Shown: positions 1 through 5,265 of the stretch, piece after piece | How positions within the stretch are numbered: the stretch's first letter is position 1 | Layout of the letters: the number at the start of each line of letters is the position of its first letter | Source: JAFNAG01 sp963824985 | GTDB taxonomy: Bacteria > Acidobacteriota > UBA6911 | Length of the DNA: 6,608 nt | Assembly (NCBI GenBank): GCA_963824985.1 | Contig: CAWGRQ010000010.1 | Coordinates: forward strand, 1-6,608 | Direction of reading: 5' to 3' | The notes under the pieces: model-generated | Databases searched by the model: none | What the model was told of the DNA's origin: nothing | The model's input: the letters and a program-made list of their open reading frames with translations, nothing else | Position numbers and translations under genes: made by a program

Positions 1-975
1 CCCGACGGCGTGGGTCAGGTGCTTGTGGTAAAGCGTTGTGCGGTGTCTGGAAGATCTTGAGCCATGGCCGAGGTCCGGGCCGGGGTCAGTGGGTGTTCCT
101 ATTGAGTCAGCACGACGTCGCCCAATTGGTCCACGTAAAGGCCCGGGCTGCTGTCGCTCGCCCCGTGAATGACCCGAAACGCGTTCGTCTCCGACGAGTC
201 AATCAGCGCCGCGCGCAACGCCCTCCGCGGGTCCATGCCGAAGTCAGGCGCCGACTCGAAGGTCACCCATTCATTCGTGGCCGGGTGACGGAATTCAATG
301 GCGGCGGCGTGAAGGCAAATGCGATCGAACGCGGTGCCGCCGTACAGGACATCTCCCAGGATCGGAAGGCCTCGATCGGCCGCGTGAACGCGAATTTGAT
401 GCGTCCGGCCGGTGACAGGAAACGCATTCAATTGAACGATCGCGGCTGTCTGCGGCACGGCGGCAGATTCCGAACGCGGAATGTTGGGCGCGGCAGGCTG
501 GATGGCGCAGATGGAAAACCGTGTCTCGGCGGGTTCGCCGGCCGCCGTGCTGGCGTAGCGATCGCCGATGCGAGCGATCTTCGAGCGCACGACGAATTCG
601 CGCGACTTGGTGCCGCGGTCTGTCAGGAGAACATACGTCTTGCGAACGCTGCGGCTGGTGAACTGGGCGGTCAACAGCGATTGGCGGCTGGCGATTTCCC
701 AAACACCATGACACCCGAAGTTTCCTTGTCGAGTCGATGAATGATGGCAAGCCGCGCCCAGCGCGCTTCGCGATGACGCAGCCAATCGTAAATCCCTTCG
801 CCGGCATACGGGCCCGCGGCGTGGGTGCTGATTCCCGGCGGCTTGTTGACGACCAGGATGGTGATCGTCTTCGTGCAGGACGCATGGCGTCAATGAAACT
901 GGCGCTGCTGGATGGCCGGCTGCCGGCCCGCGTGCGATTCGCGCCGGGATTCGTCATAGGAATTTCCCACTAGGC
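1..975 (-). pseudogene. Decayed RluA-family pseudouridine synthase fused to an RlmI-like rRNA methyltransferase
   Basis: An intact version would isomerise uridine in RNA through its RluA domain and carry a SAM-dependent rRNA methyltransferase half. The pieces lie in three minus-strand frames. VLHEDD (about 863-880) reads in one frame. ILVVNKPPG and the catalytic motif HRLDKETSG (713-739) read in a second. KTYVLLTDRG and the family motif VTGRTHQIRVH (384-416), then LPILGDVLYGG, are back in the first. After this come ETNAFRVIHGASDSSPGLYVD and LGDVV, which resemble the N-terminal part of RlmI-type methyltransferases. A TAG at 99-101 interrupts that frame; EHPLTPAR continues in frame beyond it. 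LYHKHLTHAVG (1-33) then appears in another frame. The gene runs off the left edge, so most of the methyltransferase is unseen. The second frame is also open upstream to about 1060 apart from a TGA at 890-892, so the true start is uncertain. At least three frame changes and one nonsense codon indicate a pseudogene. Sequencing error is the alternative, but the neighbouring efflux genes show no such damage. Confidence 0.8.
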
Positions 976-1085
976 CCCGCTCTTCCAGTAAGCACGATCC
1001 AGGACCGCGAGCAGGAAGTTCGTGATGGCGGGGGCGGTTATCGCGTCCCGAACGGTCCTTTGCGATTTGTCAGCCCCAGGGCCAG
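976..1085. other. Junction region between truncated adaptor gene and decayed pseudouridine synthase
   Basis: No gene can be supported here. The minus strand has short open stretches in all frames, one of which is the upstream continuation of the HRLD-containing frame of the pseudouridine synthase (reading about SCLLEERGLVGNS near 960-1000). No terminator hairpin with a U-tract and no mobile-element end was seen. The 3' part of the adaptor gene and any RND pump gene would be expected here and are absent. Confidence 0.4.
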
Positions 1086-1940
1086 CTACCGCACAGCAAT
1101 CCCCAGCCATTGGAAATGCATCAGTCGAAAGATAGTGGAGATAAATCGGATTGAATTCTCGGGAATCTCTGAGGTCACCCAGACCGTGCTCAGGTCTGCT
1201 ACGGTCATGAGCGGAGTGCTGGTATCGCTGCGATACTCTCCTTCCGTCACGGCCAGATCAATCACCTTGCCCGCGAGGGTTGCCCGTACAATCAGCTTCT
1301 GGCCCGCTTCGCCAGGCTGCAGGCCCAGGATCTCGAGCCGCCTTCTGCAGTGAGCGAGCGCCGCATTCGCCTGCTCGAGCGCTGCGTGTGCCTGGGCCAG
1401 CTCGTTTTCGGCAGCCAACAGATCCTTTCTAGCCACCGCCTTGTGCTCCAACAGATCGCTGATGCGTTCGTAATCGGCCTGCGCCTTGGTCAGGGTCGCG
1501 CGCGCCTGGCTCAATACCGCTTCGGCCTGGCGGCATTCTGCGATTGCGCTCTCCGCTTCGGGGCTGTCAATTTCAATGAGCGGCTGCCCGGAAACCACGG
1601 CTTCACCAAGGCGCACCAGCACCCGGTCGATGCGGCCGGTCGTGGGGAGCAGTACGCGGCTTACCCGCCCCACGTCGAACACGATCCGTCCGGGCGCGAC
1701 GATTTCATCCCTGGGCACCGAAGCAATCCGTACCGCTTCCGACCTCACTTGGCGCAGCTGCTCAGAATTTGCGGGAATGGAAATCATGGCGGGCTTTGCA
1801 GCCTGCTCCATCCTGCCGGTCTGTCCCGTCCCCCGGGGATTTTGGCTCTGACCCAAAGTTACTGCGGCTGTTACCACGGCCAGGACGAGCCACTGGGATA
1901 TTACGGCCGCGGACGCTCTTTTCGATCTCGCTGTTGTCAT
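1086..1940 (-). pseudogene. Truncated RND efflux periplasmic adaptor (CusB/CzcB-type membrane fusion protein)
   Basis: Membrane fusion proteins bridge an inner-membrane RND pump and a TolC-type outer membrane channel. The N-terminus has a hydrophobic export or anchor segment (about 13-30). A lipoyl/barrel half follows (about 80-130, with GRIVFDVGRVSRV and GQPLIEIDSPEAE). Then come a long alpha-helical hairpin (about 130-205, rich in Ala, Gln and Glu) and the second lipoyl half (about 212-250, IVRATLAGKVIDLAVTEGEY). Family similarity ends just after STVWVTSEIPENSIRF at about residue 266 (base 1140). The last 18 or so residues look unrelated and end at a TAG. The expected beta-barrel and membrane-proximal domains, over 100 residues, are missing, so I call it truncated (284 residues against roughly 380-450 usual). 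Its ATG overlaps the TGA of the upstream outer membrane factor gene (ATGA), which implies translational coupling. No His- or Met-rich metal-binding segment is visible, so the substrate is not determined. Confidence 0.8.
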
Positions 1941-3211
1941 CGCTGCCCACCTTTTCCCGACATTGCATCAATTAGATATAAGCTTCTGCCATACTCGGCA
2001 CGGGCCATGGTGTAACTTTGCATCGTTTCCATGTAGGCCCGCTCGGCGTCGAGCAACTCGACAAAGCGCGCTTCGCCGCGCTGATATGCGTACTGGGTAA
2101 TGTCGCGCACCTCGCGGGCCTGGGCCAACATGGTTGCTTCTATGCGGTCGAGCTGTTTACGGGCCGTTTCCTGCTGATCGAGCGCCGCCCGGACTTCCGC
2201 AAGAATCGATGCGCGGATCGCGGCCGACTTCAGGGCAGCACGATTCACTTCACCATGCGCCCGAGCTAACTCGCCCTGATTTCGATTGAAGAGGGGGAGT
2301 GGCACGCTGACGGCAAATCCCAGGGAATTGCCGGCGCCGTTTACCCCCTGCTGGCGGCGGTACTCGGTCCCGAATCCGACATCGACACGGCCCACAGCGG
2401 TTTGCAGGAGCACGTCGGCAGCCGCACGCTCCTCCTCGGCTGTTGCCGCCTTCAGATCGGGACGCAGCGCAAGTGCCGTCCGCTCGACCACGTCGGGCGG
2501 TTCCGGACTTGGATCGTGCCTGAATTCTCCGGCAACTTCCAGGTAGGCGCCCGAACCGGTGCGGCCCATGAGAAGATGCAGGCGGTCTTTCGTGCCTCGG
2601 AGCGCGAGTTCAGCCTGGTTGAGCGCGTTTTCGAGCTGCAGCGCAGCCAGTTGGGAACGCTTCAACTCCACTTCGGACAAATCGCCTGCGTTGACACGCG
2701 CCGTGTTGATTTCAGCAATCCGAGTCATGGAAGCGAGATTTTCTCGCGCGACTCTAAGGTTTTCCTGTGTCACCATCACGTCGATGAAGGCGCTCTGCAC
2801 CTCGAAGGTCAGCCGGCGGAGGGCATCGAGCAGCTCGAATTCGCTGATCGCGCGTTCCTTTGCTGCCACTGCGATCCGGAAGGTGCGTTTGCCGGCTCGT
2901 TCCCAGGTGAAATCGGTGCTGACGGCATACTCGCTCGGGCCGCCTCCATTCAATTCGGAGAAGCGAGTACCGAGTGCATCAAGATGATCCGCCGAAACGC
3001 TCAGCGTGGGATTGGGCCGCAAGCCGGCCGTGATCATTTGGGCATCGGCGATCGGAATCCGTGCCCGCTGCGCCAGGAGTTCGAGATTGTGTTCCTGCGC
3101 TTCGGCGACGGCGCGCTCGAGGGTGATCTTCTCCGGTGTTTTTTCGCCGGCCGGAGACTGGCCCACGATGTGAAAAAGCATCAACAATGTCATGAAGGTC
3201 GTCACTCGCAT
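1937..3211 (-). CDS. TolC-family outer membrane efflux protein (CusC/CzcC-type)
   Basis: This encodes a complete outer membrane factor of about 424 residues, the exit duct of a tripartite RND efflux system. A short signal peptide lies at 1-22 (hydrophobic MTLLMLFHIVG). Two OEP repeats follow: the first begins near 28-50 and carries GLRPNPTLSVSADH (63-76); the second begins near 245 with ALRPDLKAATAEEERAAAD. VSVPLPLFNRNQGELARAHG (301-320) is the hallmark of the CzcC/CusC branch. Long Ala/Leu/Glu-rich helices at 110-215 and 320-415 form the periplasmic tunnel. There is no lipobox cysteine. The start was chosen at the ATG at 3211. However, the AGAGGAG at 3214-3220 lies only 2 bases from that ATG and 8 bases from an in-frame GTG at 3205, which may be the real start two codons later. 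The gene sits 23 bases after the small CxxC protein gene and overlaps the adaptor gene by 4 bases, so it is the middle gene of an operon. Confidence 0.93.
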   Translation of the reverse strand: MRVTTFMTLLMLFHIVGQSPAGEKTPEKITLERAVAEAQEHNLELLAQRARIPIADAQMITAGLRPNPTLSVSADHLDALGTRFSELNGGGPSEYAVSTDFTWERAGKRTFRIAVAAKERAISEFELLDALRRLTFEVQSAFIDVMVTQENLRVARENLASMTRIAEINTARVNAGDLSEVELKRSQLAALQLENALNQAELALRGTKDRLHLLMGRTGSGAYLEVAGEFRHDPSPEPPDVVERTALALRPDLKAATAEEERAAADVLLQTAVGRVDVGFGTEYRRQQGVNGAGNSLGFAVSVPLPLFNRNQGELARAHGEVNRAALKSAAIRASILAEVRAALDQQETARKQLDRIEATMLAQAREVRDITQYAYQRGEARFVELLDAERAYMETMQSYTMARAEYGRSLYLIDAMSGKGGQR

Positions 3212-3213
3212 CA

Positions 3214-3220
3214 CTCCTCT
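3214..3220 (-). promoter_or_regulatory. Ribosome-binding site of the outer membrane factor gene
   Basis: AGAGGAG on the minus strand is a strong Shine-Dalgarno match. Its spacing is 2 bases to the ATG at 3211 but 8 bases to the in-frame GTG at 3205, so it favours the GTG start over the annotated ATG. Confidence 0.6.
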
Positions 3221-3234
3221 TGTGCCAAGAGAGA

Positions 3235-3597
3235 TCAATATCTGTTCGCGAGAATGCCTGCCCAAGACCCGCATGGGATCAACGAGACAGGCTTTGGCCA
3301 GATTATTGAAAAGCGAAGAGAGCTATGCAATCGGAGGGAACGAGCCGCCAGGCGAGACTCTGGGGAAAACTCGTGCTCGGGCACGTTGGATAGTTCAACC
3401 ATCCCGCTCAAGGCCGGGCGGGGGAGCCCGACTATTAAAACAATCGAGTCGGCAATACTGGAAAGATGAAAGGTGCAGGCAGGGCAGGAAGTAGATCTAC
3501 CGATCTGCTTTTCGTTATGGAACAGGTCGATACTGACCGAGACGGTCAGAAGCATGAAAAGAAACGTCAGGTGCAGCAGTTTTCTTTTTCCGCTCAT
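3235..3597 (-). CDS. Small membrane or exported CPAC-motif protein at the head of the efflux operon
   Basis: This is a 120-residue protein from the ATG at 3597. The N-terminus has a basic MSGKRK followed by a hydrophobic segment (about 7-23), consistent with a signal peptide or membrane anchor. A conserved-looking LFHNEKQ segment (25-31) and a CPAC motif (38-41) followed by TFHLSS come next, then a second hydrophobic stretch (about 45-60). The C-terminal half is polar and basic. Short proteins with this N-terminal hydrophobic plus CPxC pattern are, from memory, often encoded just ahead of CusC/CzcC-type genes. A metal-sensing or metal-handling role is therefore an inference. The function is not established and no enzyme domain is recognised. 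The open frame extends upstream to 3759, but that extension lacks protein-like features. The ribosome-binding site ahead of 3597 is weak, so the start is moderately certain. The TGA lies 23 bases before the outer membrane factor start. Confidence 0.65.
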   Translation of the reverse strand: MSGKRKLLHLTFLFMLLTVSVSIDLFHNEKQIGRSTSCPACTFHLSSIADSIVLIVGLPRPALSGMVELSNVPEHEFSPESRLAARSLRLHSSLRFSIIWPKPVSLIPCGSWAGILANRY

Positions 3598-3807
3598 GGG
3601 ATGGCATCGACCGGAGCCGTTAAGCCCAATGTTCACTGGAAACGCGAGGGGCCAAGTTTTGCCTTCGCGGTTCTGCCTGCCTCCATGCCACCTTTTCAAT
3701 GCGATGGCAATTGGCCAGTGATGCCGAAGCCGGCAGCCCGCCCACGATCCTGACTCCATTCATTATCAACAACTCAGAAGACAATGCAAGCTTCATTAAA
3801 CGGGGAG
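3598..3807. other. Upstream region of the efflux operon, no supported gene
   Basis: Short open frames exist on both strands, including a minus-strand frame that runs into the efflux leader gene, but none resembles a known protein. The region holds a candidate promoter at 3762-3789. It is probably the 5' leader of the efflux operon, about 165-180 bases long. Confidence 0.4.
3762..3789 (-). promoter_or_regulatory. Candidate sigma70-like promoter for the efflux operon
   Basis: On the minus strand TTGCAT (3784-3789) and GATAAT (3762-3767) are separated by 16 bases, a reasonable match to -35 and -10 hexamers. It would start transcription near 3755 and read into the small CPAC gene, leaving a leader of about 160 bases. 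Only the hexamers support it; chance matches are common. Confidence 0.3.
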
Positions 3808-3945
3808 TCAAGATTCGTCGGCAACGGCTTTGTCAAGCAAATCCATGCTCTTCTGAACTTCCATAGCATGCTCCATTTGGTCATAGATGCTCCCAATCGG
3901 ACGCCTGCAGGCATCACGGTTGGGAGTCGGGATATCCCGGGGTCA
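3808..3945 (-). pseudogene. Short coding remnant, unassigned (reads ..SIYDQMEHAMEVQKSMDLL..)
   Basis: A minus-strand frame from about 3945 to a TGA at 3808-3810 encodes a helix-like, acidic C-terminal stretch ending DLLDKAVADES. It has no start codon with a ribosome-binding site. It is in the same frame as the possible catalase remnant just upstream (3955-4053), separated from it by two stop codons (TGA at 3955-3957 and another TGA three codons on). It may be the C-terminal end of an otherwise deleted gene, or a chance open stretch. I do not recognise the family. Confidence 0.25.
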
Positions 3946-4384
3946 TCCGGGAACTCACACGGACCGCCCGATCGCTTTTATGACCCCGGCAGCATAGGCC
4001 GGATCCGCCTTCTCGAAGTGCTTGAGCCGGCGTTCGATGATCTCCACAACCAGCCAGATCAAAGCAAGCATCAGAGAAAGGGATGGTCTGCGCATCGGCA
4101 CAGACACGCCCGATGCTTGCTTCCAGGTACTTGGTTGAATTGACCCTCAGCATATCTTCAGCCAGATCGAATTCCACCAGGCTAGTTGCAGAGCCATAGA
4201 GGATCAGCAAATCGGGCACGAGAATGCCGGTGCCGCAGCCGACGTCGAGGATGCGCCTCACTCCGGCTATATGGGACCGCTCAAAAAATCTGGAGATCCT
4301 GCCGGCGGAATTCGGCGTAGCGGGAATGTGGTCCCAATCGGCAGCAAGGCTGTTGAAGTAATGACGTCTAGGATTTGTTATCAT
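3914..4384 (-). pseudogene. Truncated class I SAM-dependent methyltransferase
   Basis: The reading frame is 156 residues from the ATG at 4384. That start is preferred over the upstream 4450 codon because GAGGAAA (4393-4399) precedes it at about 8-11 bases. The N-terminus, RRHYFNSLAADWD, is typical of methyltransferases of the Methyltransf_11/25 type. SAM-binding motif I is LDVGCGTG (46-53), the acidic loop after strand 2 is VEFDLAEDM (70-78), and a later motif is DAQTIPFSDACFDL (97-110). Similarity stops at FDL (base 4055). The remaining 46 codons (AGCGDHRTPAQ..) look unlike a methyltransferase and overlap the possible catalase end in another frame. The substrate-binding half, about 80-100 residues, is absent, so activity is unlikely. 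It is transcribed divergently from nikR, 122 bases apart, so it may once have been controlled by NikR. The natural substrate is unknown. Confidence 0.7.
3955..4053 (-). pseudogene. Possible 3' end of a catalase gene
   Basis: In a frame different from the methyltransferase, the minus strand reads EIIERRLKHFEKADPAYAAG then VIKAIGRSV and a TGA at 3955-3957. The pattern of an amphipathic helix followed by F-x-K-A-D-P-x-Y-x-x-x-V/I-x-x-x-x-G is like the extreme C-terminus of small-subunit monofunctional catalases. Only about 32 residues remain, with no heme-binding or active-site part, and no start codon of its own. It begins exactly where methyltransferase similarity stops, as expected for a deletion joining two genes on the same strand. 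The catalase call is from memory of the family and is tentative. Confidence 0.35.
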
Positions 4385-4409
4385 CTGGGTGGTTTCCTCT
4401 GGCGGAACA

Positions 4410-4462
4410 GTGGATACCACGGTGCAGGAAGGGGAGTCTAGAAATTGCAATTAGAGCGCAAT
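4410..4462. promoter_or_regulatory. Divergent methyltransferase/nikR regulatory region with short inverted repeats
   Basis: The 122-base gap between the divergent starts holds GTGG-ATA-CCAC (4410-4420), a perfect 10-base palindrome AATTGCAATT (4443-4452), and the overlapping repeat ATTGC-N9-GCAAT (4444-4462). Any could be an operator. None matches the enterobacterial NikR site GTATGA-N16-TCATAC or the GTGTTAC-type site known from deltaproteobacteria, so assignment to NikR is speculative. Confidence 0.25.
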
Positions 4463-4491
4463 CGGAGAGAATGGTAGGGGAATTCATCGGG

Positions 4492-4497
4492 AAGGAG
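4492..4497 (+). promoter_or_regulatory. Ribosome-binding site of nikR
   Basis: AAGGAG lies 9 bases before the ATG at 4507 and decides that start over the in-frame ATGs at 4375 and 4471. Confidence 0.75.
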
Positions 4498-4506
4498 TCG
4501 CCGGCT

Positions 4507-4920
4507 ATGTCATCGCTGATTAGGACCGCCATATCGCTTGATCGCGAGCTTTTGGAGGAATTCGACCGGATTATCGAACAAAAAGGTTACGGGAGCCGAT
4601 CGGAGGCCATTCGTGACCTGGTGCGGGATCTTTCCGTAAAGTCGAAGATCGCCCGGAACAAAGTGATTGTGGCGACGCTTACCCTTGTGTACGACCATCA
4701 CCAGCATCAACTCTCAGAGCAATTGATTGAGGCTCAGCATCACTACGGGGGAAAGGTGCTGGCAACGACTCATGTGCACCTGGATGCCCGGAACTGCCTG
4801 GAGGTAATCATTCTCAAGGGCCGTGGAGCGGAAATACAGCACTTTGCAGACCACCTTTTGAGTCTTCGCGGCGTAAAACACGGCAAGCTGGTGATGACCG
4901 AAGCCGGGCGCTCGGGGTGA
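4507..4920 (+). CDS. nikR: Nickel-responsive transcriptional regulator NikR
   Basis: This encodes a 137-residue protein of the usual NikR size. The N-terminal ribbon-helix-helix DNA-binding domain (about 1-50) reads LIRTAISLDRELLEEFDRII and continues with GYGSRSEAIRDLVRD. The C-terminal ACT-like domain (about 53-130) binds nickel and forms the tetramer. The four high-affinity square-planar ligands of E. coli NikR (H76, H87, H89, C95) are all present here as H78, H89, H91 and C97, in AQHH, THVHLD and NCLEV. KGRGAEIQHFADHLLSLRGVKHG also matches the family closely. The ATG at 4507 was chosen because AAGGAG (4492-4497) precedes it by 9 bases and the protein begins exactly at the domain; upstream in-frame ATGs have no such support. 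No nickel transporter or nickel enzyme gene is next to it in this window. The nearest possible target is the divergent, truncated methyltransferase. Confidence 0.96.
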   Translation: MSSLIRTAISLDRELLEEFDRIIEQKGYGSRSEAIRDLVRDLSVKSKIARNKVIVATLTLVYDHHQHQLSEQLIEAQHHYGGKVLATTHVHLDARNCLEVIILKGRGAEIQHFADHLLSLRGVKHGKLVMTEAGRSG

Positions 4921-4921
4921 T

Positions 4922-5218
4922 CCTGAAAGAGCCCTGAACGATGAATTGCTGGCGCAGCATTTGGCGCACACCCGCCTCGGTATACCACCAGCGCACCCGG
5001 AGCCGAGAATAGTTCCCCAAGTCTGATAAGGCCACGTAGTCGAATCCGGGAGGAGTTGCGCCTACTTTTGTTGGATCCAGTGTTAGACCGGAAAGAGCCG
5101 CCGAGGCTTCCGTGTAGGTCGTCTGGCTATAGGCAGTGATTTTATCCGTAAAAAGGAGATTCAAGGCCGCCCAGGCGGTGTGTTCGAGGTTGTTGTTCTC
5201 GTAGATTAGACACGCGTG
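4922..5218 (-). pseudogene. Internal/C-terminal fragment of an outer membrane beta-barrel protein (possibly MtrB/PioB-like)
   Basis: A minus-strand frame entered after a TAG at 5219-5221 reads IYENNNLEHTAWAALNLLFT, then ITAYSQTTYTEASAALSGLTLD, GFDYVALSDLGNYSRLRVRW and GVRQMLRQQFIVQGSF. Alternating polar and hydrophobic residues, aromatic girdle positions and Asn/Tyr-rich turns are typical of transmembrane beta-strands. The D-P-x-x-x-G-x-x-P-P-G-F-D-Y segment recalls barrels encoded with multiheme cytochromes, as I remember them. The likely similarity ends at about 4925, five bases beyond the nikR stop. The frame then continues meaninglessly through nikR to 4814. There is no signal peptide and no plausible start with a ribosome-binding site, so both ends of the original gene are missing. 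The barrel nature is fairly sure; the MtrB/PioB assignment is not. Confidence 0.5.
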
Positions 5219-5226
5219 CTATCATC

Positions 5227-5239
5227 GAGCTGAAAGCTC
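5227..5239. promoter_or_regulatory. Small hairpin upstream of ccmH
   Basis: GAGCT-GAA-AGCTC forms a perfect 5-base-pair stem with a 3-base loop, 26 bases before the ccmH ATG. It could be a leader hairpin or chance; it lacks a U-tract, so it is not a convincing terminator. Confidence 0.2.
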
Positions 5240-5265
5240 CTTGGCATGAATCTGGTGAGATCAAG

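Noticed and set aside
36..740. Plus-strand open frame of 234 codons opposite the pseudouridine synthase
   Set aside because: The RluA and RlmI motifs are on the minus strand; the plus translation is arginine-rich and without domains.
1350..2015. Plus-strand open frame of 221 codons opposite the adaptor gene
   Set aside because: Antisense shadow of the adaptor, whose lipoyl and hairpin segments are clear on the minus strand.
3415..3430. Hairpin CGGGC-N6-GCCCG as a possible terminator
   Set aside because: It lies inside the coding sequence of the small CPAC gene and has no U-tract.
2402..3469. Plus-strand open frame of 355 codons, with shorter ones at 2559-2987 and 2018-2269
   Set aside because: It lies antisense to the clear outer membrane efflux gene and has no recognisable domain or ribosome-binding site; it reflects the GC-rich codon pattern of the real gene.
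3598..3759. Upstream in-frame extension of the small CPAC protein (54 extra residues)
   Set aside because: The extension has no protein-like features and would bury the signal-like hydrophobic segment; the ATG at 3597 gives a normal N-terminus.
4385..4506. Classical NikR operator upstream of nikR
   Set aside because: Neither GTATGA-N16-TCATAC nor a GTGTTAC/GTAACAC pair is present, so only unassigned inverted repeats are reported.
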